This document shows, piece by piece, positions 27,829 through 36,713 of a stretch of 64,000 nucleotides of DNA. The first letter of the stretch is position 1. Every line of letters begins with the position of its first letter. The stretch lies in NCBI GenBank assembly GCA_013388515.1, contig JACAFC010000094.1, forward strand, positions 1 through 64,000. Reading direction: 5' to 3'. Under the pieces are notes generated by a model, which saw only the letters and a program-made list of their open reading frames with translations, did not search any database and was not told the origin of the DNA. The position numbers were made by a program, and so were the translations under genes. This stretch comes from Ignavibacteriaceae bacterium. Lineage in GTDB: Bacteria > Bacteroidota > Ignavibacteria > Ignavibacteriales > Ignavibacteriaceae.

Positions 27829-30819
27829 TTACTTGATTGAATCGGTTCTTAATGTGCCCGAGGCGCTCTGCTTTGCCAAATTTCTATATTTTTCAACATT
27901 ACTTTTAACACTGGCATCGGTTGGATAAATAGTTTGCAGCCGCTGCCAAATGTCTGCAAGCTTTGCATACTCCTTTTGATTTTCATAGATGTCAATTAAA
28001 ATTCTGTAAGGATTGTAATATGATTGAACATCGGAAGGATTTTCTTCCAGCAATTTAAGGGCTTGTTTCTCAACTTCGGATGAATATTCTCTAAATTGCT
28101 TTTCTCCTCCAGAATTATAGTACAAATTTCCAATTTCGTATAATAAACCCATTTCCATTCCAACAATCTTTCTTGGAATTTTTTCTTCCATTTTATCTAG
28201 CGTTTGAACAGCCATGGCTTTATTGTTCGTGTTAACATAATATAAGGCAAGCCTGATGAATGAATTTCTGTAATTTTGTGTCATCCTTTTATGATTTTCA
28301 TCCAAGAAGATGCTGGGATCGTTAAGCCCTCTGTAATTAAATCCAGGCAAATAAGTTTTACTAAAACCTGTTTTATCAGAGAACAGTTGCTTTTTCATAA
28401 TGTTTTCATTTACAAACTCAATTCCAGTTTTTCTTTTTTCCGGGACGACCCTGTAGGACATTCCCTCCATCATCAGATATTCGTCCAGTCCTATCTTGCT
28501 GTCTTCAGAACAGGTAACTGCAAAGTAAATTGGTCTTTCCCAAAGGTTTGATTCAACTATTTCCTTTACCATAATATCTTGAACTCTAATAGCTTTTACT
28601 GTTCCGAAGTTTAGGGTTGGATTCATTTGAAAAGTAATAGAACCTTGCTTAAGTACCGATGAATCAGAAACATTATAAGTGTTAAATAAATCCTGCGGTA
28701 TACCATCTCTAATATTACCTGGAATTGGAATTGAAATAGATCGGCTTTCCCAAGCAATTGGCCGAATTTCACTTATTTGAGCATCGGAATACCTAATTTT
28801 TAATGTTCCAACATTATATGGATCATTTTCCTTAAGCTGCTTAATATACCAGGGAGTATTTAACAAACTAAGATTAACAACCTTTACGTCTCTTCTAATA
28901 CCTTCAACATCCTGCATATACCAAACAGGAAATGTATCGTTATCGCCATTTGTAAATAAAACTCCATTGGGTGCACAGCTTTGAAGTAAATTATATGAAT
29001 AATCCCATGGCAGCCAGCTTTTAGATCTATCATGTGTATAATAATTGGCAGCGAACATTCTGATTGGAACTAAAAGAACTCCAAGCGTTAGAACTCCGAT
29101 TACAAAAGCATTTTTCAGCTTTTCGTTCTTAGCTTTAACGGAAATAATATCTACTAAAGCTCTAATTGCAATTGCAATCCAAATTGAAAAAACAAAAAAC
29201 CCTCCTACATAAAAGTAATCTCGTTCCCGGGGTTGTGGCTGTTGTTGATTCTGATAAAACGCAGTAAGATAACCCAAAAGTATAAACATCACCATAAAAA
29301 TCGAAGCCATTTTCCAATCCTTCCTGAAGTGGAAGTAAATACCCAACAAACCCAAAAGGAAAGGAACAGCAAACAAAGAATCTTTAATATCGCCGTCAAA
29401 ATGGATATTAAATATCTTACCAAAAATATTTCCGATTTGATTAAATGGTGCAATGTTTACACCATCGTCCTGAGTCCAGCCCTCTCTGCCGGCATAATTC
29501 CATAGCCAATAACGAGTCATCATGTGGTTCATCTGATAGCGCCAGAAGAAATCCAGATCGCTGCTGTAGCCTGTATACACAATTTGTTGATGTGGTTCTG
29601 TTGCAAATCTTCTTTTGAATGTTGGAAAATCGCCGTACTGTTCGCGGTTAAGGTAGGAAACCAGTTCGGTAAAAGTATCGGGCTCGTTTTCGTTCATTGG
29701 GGGATTTTGATTTGCTCTAATAATTACTAATGCAAATGTTGTAAACCCAATGATTGCAAAAATTAGCGACATTGAGACTAAATGAAGCGTGGGTTTTTTC
29801 TCTCTAACTGAGAAGTAAACAGCATAACCAAGCAAGCCAAAAAGCAACACCAAGATTAATATCTCTATAGTAATGCTATCCCCAGCTATTTCTGCCATAA
29901 ATGCAGGAAGAAATTTTACAATGCCTGGATAAGTTATAAAAAGTGCCGCCCCGCCAATAAACAGAGGCATGTAAAAAGAGTTTCTTGTAAAAATCTTCTT
30001 CCAGAAAATTCCCATAAAAATAACACTAATACCTGCAGCCATCATTTTAAATTTTGTATCGTAAGCTTGATATTCCTCGGGGCTTGGAGGAGTGGTTCCT
30101 TTTTGAGCACTCCACATTGCCAAGGAAACCAAAACAATTATACCAGCATGAATTAAAAATAGAATTCCTGTTTTTTTACATGCCTCGTCATCCAGTAAGT
30201 ATTTCCTAAATAGTACAACCATAGCAACTGGAACAACTGCAAGAACACTCATTAAATGCACGCCGGTTGAAAGTCCAATTAAGTACGCAATCATTAGTAA
30301 ATATTTTTCATTATCCTTTTCATCGGCTCTTTCATGCCAGCGGATCATTAACCATGTAACAAAAGCAGCAAGCAATGTACTGAATGCATAAACCTCTGCT
30401 TCTACACCGTTGAACCAAAATGTATCGCTGAATGCAAATGACAGCGCACCAATAGCTGCGGCTATGTATGTTCCCAGGGCATCGAAAAGATTTTCCGGTT
30501 TCTTGCCCCTGTAATTCTCAATCAACTTAACAGCAATAAAATAAAGCAGAATTATAGATGCAGCACTGGAGAGTACTGAAATATAGTTGACTCTTAATCC
30601 CACATTTTCCACAAAAGGAATCATCGCAAAAATTCTGCCTAATAAAAGAAAGAATGGAGTTACTGGTGGATGTGGTACCTGAAGATAATAGCTGGCTGCA
30701 ATGAATTCACCGCAATCCCAAAAAGAAACCGTTGGCTGGACAGTTAAGATTAACACAATTAAAGAAATTAAAAAAACTGCTGCACCAATAATATTTCGCA
30801 AGAGCTTATAATTCATCAT
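27829..30819 (-). CDS. DUF2723 polytopic membrane protein with C-terminal helical repeats
   Basis: The 996-residue protein begins with a signal-like helix, then PTVSFWDCGEFIAASYYLQV and HPPVTPFFLLLGR, the DUF2723 signature. The acidic pair in WDCGE occupies the place of the catalytic acid in GT-C glycosyltransferases. Around a dozen transmembrane helices follow up to about residue 620. The C-terminal about 370 residues are soluble, with a tetratricopeptide-like end (about 850-980). The relative TMEM260 in animals is a protein O-mannosyltransferase, so glycosylation of exported proteins is a reasonable inference. The bacterial substrate is unknown. A small charged-protein gene precedes it by 45 bp. 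Confidence 0.85.
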   Translation of the reverse strand: MMNYKLLRNIIGAAVFLISLIVLILTVQPTVSFWDCGEFIAASYYLQVPHPPVTPFFLLLGRIFAMIPFVENVGLRVNYISVLSSAASIILLYFIAVKLIENYRGKKPENLFDALGTYIAAAIGALSFAFSDTFWFNGVEAEVYAFSTLLAAFVTWLMIRWHERADEKDNEKYLLMIAYLIGLSTGVHLMSVLAVVPVAMVVLFRKYLLDDEACKKTGILFLIHAGIIVLVSLAMWSAQKGTTPPSPEEYQAYDTKFKMMAAGISVIFMGIFWKKIFTRNSFYMPLFIGGAALFITYPGIVKFLPAFMAEIAGDSITIEILILVLLFGLLGYAVYFSVREKKPTLHLVSMSLIFAIIGFTTFALVIIRANQNPPMNENEPDTFTELVSYLNREQYGDFPTFKRRFATEPHQQIVYTGYSSDLDFFWRYQMNHMMTRYWLWNYAGREGWTQDDGVNIAPFNQIGNIFGKIFNIHFDGDIKDSLFAVPFLLGLLGIYFHFRKDWKMASIFMVMFILLGYLTAFYQNQQQPQPRERDYFYVGGFFVFSIWIAIAIRALVDIISVKAKNEKLKNAFVIGVLTLGVLLVPIRMFAANYYTHDRSKSWLPWDYSYNLLQSCAPNGVLFTNGDNDTFPVWYMQDVEGIRRDVKVVNLSLLNTPWYIKQLKENDPYNVGTLKIRYSDAQISEIRPIAWESRSISIPIPGNIRDGIPQDLFNTYNVSDSSVLKQGSITFQMNPTLNFGTVKAIRVQDIMVKEIVESNLWERPIYFAVTCSEDSKIGLDEYLMMEGMSYRVVPEKRKTGIEFVNENIMKKQLFSDKTGFSKTYLPGFNYRGLNDPSIFLDENHKRMTQNYRNSFIRLALYYVNTNNKAMAVQTLDKMEEKIPRKIVGMEMGLLYEIGNLYYNSGGEKQFREYSSEVEKQALKLLEENPSDVQSYYNPYRILIDIYENQKEYAKLADIWQRLQTIYPTDASVKSNVEKYRNLAKQSASGTLRTDSIK

Positions 30820-30864
30820 TACCTCTAAGAGTAGTCAATAATAATTTTATGAGTTGAGAATTTT

Positions 30865-31089
30865 TTAAGTTTCCTTCTTTTTGAAAAAAGCATCATATTT
30901 TGAGCGATCTACGGGTATGTTATATTTGTCATAAAGTGCTTTTAATTTACTCATCGAAATTGAGTCAAATTCTTCTTCATCTTTTTGCATTTTCATAAGC
31001 ATTTTAAAATCTTCGGCTTCTTTTCTTTCAAATTTTCTTTCAAATTTTCTTAAAAAATCCAAGTATTTAGATTGATCACGGTACGACAT
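30865..31089 (-). CDS. Small charged protein, unknown
   Basis: A 74-residue, Lys/Glu-rich, predicted helical protein (LRKFERKFERKEAEDFKML, then a SKLKALYDKYNIPV helix). No family recognised. A strong GGAGG ribosome-binding site lies six bases upstream of the ATG, so it is likely real. It lies 45 bp upstream of the DUF2723 gene and may share its transcript. A FERK sequence is repeated in tandem near residue 16. Confidence 0.6.
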   Translation of the reverse strand: MSYRDQSKYLDFLRKFERKFERKEAEDFKMLMKMQKDEEEFDSISMSKLKALYDKYNIPVDRSKYDAFFKKKET

Positions 31090-31270
31090 AACGCCTCCGT
31101 TTTACTTTTCGTTCACTTTTAAATCAAATTTTGGCTTCGCAAAATAGCTAAACTAATCTTTATAAAAAACCATTTGGTACGTATGACGTTTGTTGATGAA
31201 TTGTGTTCCTTCCTAGTTTGTTAAATATTTTCATCTAAATATGATTGTTGTTATTTACTATTTTTACAAC

Positions 31271-31849
31271 ATGAAGGTAAACGAAATAAATTATTTTATT
31301 CTTAATAAGCCCTATGGCTATCTTTCGCAATTTACTGATAAGCTTGGCAGAAAGACGCTGTCTGATTTTAAAGAACTGCCTAAGTGCGTATATCCTGTTG
31401 TAAGATTAGATATGGATAGCGAAGGATTGCTTTTGTTATCAAATGACAAACTTTTAGTGGATTTTTTGCTAAATCCAAAAAATTTTCATGAAAAAGAGTA
31501 TATGGTTCAAGTTGAGGGTATTCCAAGCGAAAAAAAAATGGATGCCTTTAGATCCGGCTTATTCATTGAGAATCAACTTACTCTGCCTGCCAAAATTGAA
31601 ATTATTGAAAATTTTGTTATTCCAGAAAGAATTCCTCCAATTCGAAAACGAATGAATATTCCGGTTTGCTGGTTAAAAATAATTATTACCGAGGGGCGTA
31701 ACAGGCAGGTAAGAAAAATGACTGCTGCAATTGGCCACCCAACTTTAAGATTAATCCGAACAAGAATAAAAAACATATCGCTTGGTGAATTAAAACCAGG
31801 TGAAACAAGAAGTCTTACGGAAATTGAACTTCAAGATCTAAAAAAATAA
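31271..31849 (+). CDS. rRNA pseudouridine synthase (RluE/RsuA type)
   Basis: A 192-residue enzyme when started at ATG 31271. An upstream in-frame start at 31241 lacks a ribosome-binding site and adds residues outside the domain. The catalytic aspartate lies in VVRLDMDSEGLLLLSND, with the C-terminal motif EGRNRQVRKMTAAIGHPTLRLIRTRI. It lacks the S4 domain, as RluE does, and would isomerise a uridine in 23S rRNA. It is preceded by divergent transcription of the small charged gene. Confidence 0.88.
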   Translation: MKVNEINYFILNKPYGYLSQFTDKLGRKTLSDFKELPKCVYPVVRLDMDSEGLLLLSNDKLLVDFLLNPKNFHEKEYMVQVEGIPSEKKMDAFRSGLFIENQLTLPAKIEIIENFVIPERIPPIRKRMNIPVCWLKIIITEGRNRQVRKMTAAIGHPTLRLIRTRIKNISLGELKPGETRSLTEIELQDLKK

Positions 31850-32080
31850 TTTCCTTCCAATCAAGTCCAAGTTTAAAAAAATACAGCTGCAGACGCCTGT
31901 TTATTTAGAATTCAGGCAGATTGCTTTAATATCCAGGCGATTAGCATTGTACTAATTCTTCGTTTTTGTTCAATTTTTAATCGTTTCACTTTGGCATGAT
32001 TGTTTAATAATGCACTGTGAAAATGAATTAAAGAAAAAACACAAATAACTCAATTATTCACAAAACAAATGGAGTACAAA

Positions 32081-33028
32081 ATGAAATCGCAACTTTCCCT
32101 TTTGGCACGTTTCTTTTCAATAGTAATGCTCGCTGTATTTGCATTATTTATTGGATGTAAAGAATCTTCGATTGAACCGGAAAGCACTGAGCCAACAACC
32201 GATACAGAAGCAATGCTAAAGCTAGCTGAAGAAGATTCTGCAGTAGCATCGTTCGAGCCAAGTTATAATGAAGAAGATGCTATGAGTTTCTTAGGTAAAA
32301 CTGAAGCTGAAATTTATCCATTTAAAGTCGGTCATAGAGTCCGCCTAGTAAACAGAAATTTAAGCGTTGATTTTGTGGGCGATACTGCATATGGAACACT
32401 TACCAAAACATTTGAAGGCACGCTAATTATTGCAGCTTCTTATAATTCAGGCGCTACACAGCCCGATACTGTAGTTAAAAAGCCCTTTACCTCAGTTATT
32501 ACTAAGAAGATTATTTTTGTTAGAAGAGATAGTACTCGGTTCCCTTATAGAAATTGGAAAATTGCCGCCATATCATTACCTGAAGGCGGAGTGCTTAGCC
32601 AAAACATAGATATTAAAAAACTAACAGCTTTCCTTCCAAATGGCGACACTCTTGTTATCAATTCTCCCAACAGTTATTTCTTATCAAGAGGATGGGGATG
32701 GTGGAGACAGCTTCCTATAATATCTAAAAATCAACCAACTACTATTAAGTTAGAAGTATACAGCGCTTACGCAGATACAGATTTTGTTACCTTAACTTAT
32801 GGTGCAGATATTAAAGGATTTCATAGAGCAAAGAAAAGATTTGTAATGACATCATCCGTTCCATCGGGCAATGGATATGATAAAACTTACGAACAAACCT
32901 ATACTTCGCATCAGTTTGTTGGTCATTATCATGCAATAATAAACGCACTGCCAAAGCAAGTTATATATGATGACGCTACGCTTGTTGAATCCGAAACATG
33001 GGGAATGCCCTACTTTATAAAGCCATAA
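32081..33028 (+). CDS. Lipoprotein of unknown function
   Basis: A 315-residue protein with a canonical lipobox, LFIGC, at Cys26 when started at ATG 32081. The GGAG seven bases upstream is part of an earlier ATG (32069) and supports the later start. After the signal there is a Glu/Thr-rich linker and then a beta-rich domain of unrecognised type. The gene has its own terminator, so it is separate from the three-gene operon downstream, though function may be linked. Confidence 0.6.
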   Translation: MKSQLSLLARFFSIVMLAVFALFIGCKESSIEPESTEPTTDTEAMLKLAEEDSAVASFEPSYNEEDAMSFLGKTEAEIYPFKVGHRVRLVNRNLSVDFVGDTAYGTLTKTFEGTLIIAASYNSGATQPDTVVKKPFTSVITKKIIFVRRDSTRFPYRNWKIAAISLPEGGVLSQNIDIKKLTAFLPNGDTLVINSPNSYFLSRGWGWWRQLPIISKNQPTTIKLEVYSAYADTDFVTLTYGADIKGFHRAKKRFVMTSSVPSGNGYDKTYEQTYTSHQFVGHYHAIINALPKQVIYDDATLVESETWGMPYFIKP

Positions 33029-33048
33029 CTGATTGGGGGGGTATAAAT

Positions 33049-33071
33049 GGGATGCTGCTGCGCGGCATCCC
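33049..33071 (+). terminator. Rho-independent terminator
   Basis: GGGATGC (33049-33055) pairs with GCATCCC (33065-33071) and is followed by TATTTATTTAAC. It lies 20 bp past the stop of the lipoprotein gene. Confidence 0.8.
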
Positions 33072-33137
33072 CTATTTATTTAACAACTATTATAAATAAA
33101 TTGAATTATTAAAACTTGAATCGTAATTTTAACAGCA

Positions 33138-34004
33138 ATGAAATCATCAATTAAATATCTTTTTTTGTTTTTGCTTGTCCAATTTTACGTTGCTTGTAAC
33201 AGTCCGCAGCCAACCGCTCTTGTTGAGGATACTGATCCAATTGAAATTGAAGTAATAAATAAAAATCTTGCTGAACCAACAAGTTTTGGACTTGATTCAA
33301 CCGGAATAAGTGATAATCCAGCTCGGTTTACAAATGTTATAACTGTGGCAGGTATAAAATATGAATCAAATAAAGATTTGTTTAAAACCTCATTTGCTCA
33401 AGCTGTTTTTTTTGATAGATCAAAACCGGTATATGTCCTGAACCATCGTTTAATAGGTTATGGTACAAATACACCTGGCTCTGTTTATTTTAATAATAGA
33501 AGGGCAGATATTCGCCAACTAGTTGTAAAGTATAGTGCGAATAAAGATACCTCGCTGGGATTTCGTTACGTTCTGTATCGCAGAGCTGGTTTGGGTGATC
33601 CTTTCGATTTTGAATTTAACTCAACAGTAAATTTTAGATTCGACCCCATCTTATCTGCACCCATAAGTTTTGACATCACAACGCCGCCTGAAATTTTCTT
33701 AAACTATAAACTATCTGGTCAACGAGCAAATAAGAATTTGGCTCTACTGCTTGAGTGGAATGCGGGAAACGTGAAAAATTTCGAAATTCTTCTAAGTATT
33801 GGCGACATTCCATTATACAGAATTAAAACAGCAGATGATGGTAAATTTCTTATTCCTGTAAAATTACTTCAAGAGCTTGCTCAAAAATTCGATAGCATAA
33901 ATTTCACCCTCACCAGAAAATACGAGAAACGTGAAAGCAGCACCTTCAGCGAATTGATTGTTGTCTCTCAAAGTATATTCAATATTTCCATTGAGCTGCC
34001 TTGA
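33138..34004 (+). CDS. Lipoprotein, first gene of an exported three-gene operon
   Basis: A 288-residue protein with signal MKSSIKYLFLFLLVQFYVAC, where Cys20 is the predicted lipid site. The rest is beta-rich and contains no family I recognise. Its stop TGA (34002-34004) overlaps the TTG start of the next gene (34001-34003), so translation of the two is coupled. The product is probably anchored to the outer membrane and may partner the barrel protein encoded next. Confidence 0.65.
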   Translation: MKSSIKYLFLFLLVQFYVACNSPQPTALVEDTDPIEIEVINKNLAEPTSFGLDSTGISDNPARFTNVITVAGIKYESNKDLFKTSFAQAVFFDRSKPVYVLNHRLIGYGTNTPGSVYFNNRRADIRQLVVKYSANKDTSLGFRYVLYRRAGLGDPFDFEFNSTVNFRFDPILSAPISFDITTPPEIFLNYKLSGQRANKNLALLLEWNAGNVKNFEILLSIGDIPLYRIKTADDGKFLIPVKLLQELAQKFDSINFTLTRKYEKRESSTFSELIVVSQSIFNISIELP

Positions 34005-35995
34005 GAATAATTAATAAAACAATATTTATAATGACAATGTTTTGCTCTATCAATTCATGGGCACAAAATTCCTTTAGCTTGAATGGGCTTTGGAACTTAT
34101 CTCAAAAGGGAACTACTTTGCAGAACACCATGGACGGCAATGTATCTAATCACCTTTTATTTAAGGATTGGGGTTTTGCTTTTTCATTCGGAGGGGAATT
34201 TTCAAAACCGCTCACTTCAAACATTTACTCCTTGTCTCTATCAAAAAGGTTTGGCAAAAGTACATTAACAGCCCGATATACTCCTGGTTTTAAAAAAGAA
34301 TTTATATTCAGCAATAGCAATGGTATAGTGCTGGAAGATTCTTCATTCCAGCAGCTCAATTCGAAGTTTACTTATAAAGAATTACTCGGACTTGGATATG
34401 CTTTTTCTTTTTCGAATGACTTTAGCCTGGGATTTTCTTTTAGATACTTTTCACAAGAGTTTAACAACCAAACTTTTAAACCCGTTTCCTTTGGCGACAC
34501 ACTTTTTATTTTAGAACCAGAAAGTTTTATTGAATCCTCAAATTTTTGGAAAGGCGATATAGGATTTAACTATTCAATTGATGATTTTTTAACGCTTTCT
34601 GTTGCTTCTTTAAATTTATTTAGTATTAACGAACAGAATATTAGTGATGAAAATTTACAGTATAAAATAAGAGCTGATAAGGGTGCTCTGTTTAGAGCAT
34701 CCTATAAACCATTTGGACAAACAAGCATTAATCTTCTTTATGAAACCACAAATGCTTTTCAATTTGGTTTTAGTAGTCTAGCTTCATTCGATAATGCCCA
34801 CATTGGTTTATGCATCGCCGCTCAACACGATAAGCTTCAGACTCCGTATATAAATGGACTTACTGGCAGTATACTATTTTCCAATGATCTTTGGGGTATT
34901 TCGTTGAGCGGAATAAAATATTTTAATAATCGCGACAAGGTCTATCCATTTTCTGAGTTTAAAGCACAGGGAATACAGAATCTGATTAATAATAAATACA
35001 GCTTGGATAAAGCATTTTTAACAATCACTTTAACCTTGAATACTATTCAAGAAAAATTAGTAAGGTTTCTGTCGGTTGACATAAACAAAGACATTTATCC
35101 GGCTTTCTACGAAGCTTATGTTGACACTCCCTTTGCGCTTGGAAAAATTATAAGCCTAAGCGACAAAACCATACAAGTAAGGCCATCGAGTAAAATCGAA
35201 GGAATAAATTCTGATTTTACACAATCGCCAATAGTAACTATTCAACCAAAAGATACCGTGCTCGTGCCCTTTTACACAATCATATCAGATTCATATGACA
35301 AACAAAAAGCTGAGATTGCTCAGGTATCTTTTGCTTTAACAATCTCGGGCGAAGAACCGGATGATTTCAATCAGGCTCCAATATTAATTAATGGCGTAAA
35401 CAGCTGGGATGGCAAGGTAAGTAATTTAAAGTACTTCATAAAAAAGGATCTTGGTTATTCGATGGGTTTTTCGAAAAATGTGTTAAGCAAAAAGAAGATT
35501 TTGCTTGATACTATTTTATATTCGTTATCACCCTTTTATAAAGCCAAATACATTTTTGAAGATTTCGCCAAGGAGATCACATACACTTCGGATCCAAGAG
35601 CAACCACTGAGTATGTTCAGTTTCCAAATGAAACAATTAAACTCCGCGGTGGTGATTGCGATGATTTAAGTGTCTGTTACAGTTCACTTTTAGAAAGTGT
35701 TGGAATTGAAACGGCATTGGTAGACTACAAAGGCGGCAATAATATTCGGCATGTTAACATCCTGTTTAATACAAACCTAACACCCGATGATGCTAAGCTT
35801 ATTACAGAAAACGATTCAAAATATTTTGTTAGAAAAGATGAAAATGGGACCGATGAAATCTGGATTCCAATTGAAACAACGGAACTAACTAATTTTGACG
35901 CTGCCTGGGAAACTGGTGCAGAAAAATTTTATACTGAAGCTATTGAACATCTTGGTCTTGCAAAAGGTGTTGTTGAAATAATTGACGTTTACTAA
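34001..35995 (+). CDS. Beta-barrel protein with C-terminal transglutaminase-like domain
   Basis: A 664-residue exported protein. Signal peptide at residues 1-21 ending in SWAQ. About 30-350 is an amphipathic beta-strand-rich region with many aromatic strand ends, as in outer-membrane barrels. A linker follows, and from about 480 a transglutaminase/papain-like domain contains GGDCDDLS (Cys553), RHVNI (His584) and a following WIPIETT. The Cys-His-acid order fits bacterial transglutaminase-like proteases. The start is TTG at 34001; using the ATG at 34031 instead would lose the basic residues of the signal. The next gene begins 24 bp downstream. The function is not known; I infer a periplasmic or surface protease or cross-linking enzyme tethered to the outer membrane. 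Confidence 0.65.
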   Translation: MRIINKTIFIMTMFCSINSWAQNSFSLNGLWNLSQKGTTLQNTMDGNVSNHLLFKDWGFAFSFGGEFSKPLTSNIYSLSLSKRFGKSTLTARYTPGFKKEFIFSNSNGIVLEDSSFQQLNSKFTYKELLGLGYAFSFSNDFSLGFSFRYFSQEFNNQTFKPVSFGDTLFILEPESFIESSNFWKGDIGFNYSIDDFLTLSVASLNLFSINEQNISDENLQYKIRADKGALFRASYKPFGQTSINLLYETTNAFQFGFSSLASFDNAHIGLCIAAQHDKLQTPYINGLTGSILFSNDLWGISLSGIKYFNNRDKVYPFSEFKAQGIQNLINNKYSLDKAFLTITLTLNTIQEKLVRFLSVDINKDIYPAFYEAYVDTPFALGKIISLSDKTIQVRPSSKIEGINSDFTQSPIVTIQPKDTVLVPFYTIISDSYDKQKAEIAQVSFALTISGEEPDDFNQAPILINGVNSWDGKVSNLKYFIKKDLGYSMGFSKNVLSKKKILLDTILYSLSPFYKAKYIFEDFAKEITYTSDPRATTEYVQFPNETIKLRGGDCDDLSVCYSSLLESVGIETALVDYKGGNNIRHVNILFNTNLTPDDAKLITENDSKYFVRKDENGTDEIWIPIETTELTNFDAAWETGAEKFYTEAIEHLGLAKGVVEIIDVY

Positions 35996-36019
35996 TAAAA
36001 GAATATTTGAGAGTAAAAA

Positions 36020-36703
36020 ATGAAACATTTATTATTTTTTTTAGTGCTTGCTTCTGAACTGGTTTTTACACAAAAATGTTATGTGGAAAGCATAACTGGA
36101 AGCGTAAGGGCGCAAATTGGAACAAATGAACGGTGGACTGAAATTCAAGAAGGTATTGAATTACCACCTTACAGCACAGTATCAACTGAAAAAAATTCAT
36201 CGGCTGTGTTAGTAAAAGGAAACACAAAATTTACTTTAAAGGAATCGGCAGCTGTTACCGTTAATAACATAAAAAAAATGTCCGTCGATGATCTTTTGTT
36301 GGCTCTTGCAATGGAAGATATGCTAAACGCTCCTCGAAAAAAGGATGACGCAAAATCCAAAAGCACTCAAATCTATGGTGAACTAAACAAAGAAGAAAAG
36401 ACCAACAGTGTTTCAAATACAGAGTTTGGATTAATGAGGCTGAACGGGGCAAAACAATTGGGTGAAAGCGGATTCAGAGAATCTGCGATTGTAGCCGCAA
36501 AAGAAACATATCGCAAGTATCCTGAAACCAAAAAAATTATTTCCTACAGAATTTATTTTGCAAATTTGCTTTATGAAAAGGGATTGTATGAAGAAGCTTA
36601 TTCAGAATTTGACTCATTTAAAAATTTAGCAATGAGTGAAAAGGAAAAAACTGAAATAAGCTCTAAAATGGATATGTTAAACAAGAAGCTAATAAATAAA
36701 TAG
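36020..36703 (+). CDS. FecR-domain protein with TPR-like helices
   Basis: A 227-residue exported protein (signal MKHLLFFLVLASELVFTQ). Residues about 20-75 resemble a FecR fold (ITGSVRAQIGTNERW, then EGIELPPYSTVSTEKNSSAVL). An acidic and lysine-rich linker and a TPR-like helical end follow (about 135-225). FecR domains are periplasmic and often modulate or scaffold other envelope proteins. It starts 24 bp after the barrel/transglutaminase gene and belongs to the same operon. Confidence 0.65.
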   Translation: MKHLLFFLVLASELVFTQKCYVESITGSVRAQIGTNERWTEIQEGIELPPYSTVSTEKNSSAVLVKGNTKFTLKESAAVTVNNIKKMSVDDLLLALAMEDMLNAPRKKDDAKSKSTQIYGELNKEEKTNSVSNTEFGLMRLNGAKQLGESGFRESAIVAAKETYRKYPETKKIISYRIYFANLLYEKGLYEEAYSEFDSFKNLAMSEKEKTEISSKMDMLNKKLINK

Positions 36704-36713
36704 CATCTATTAT

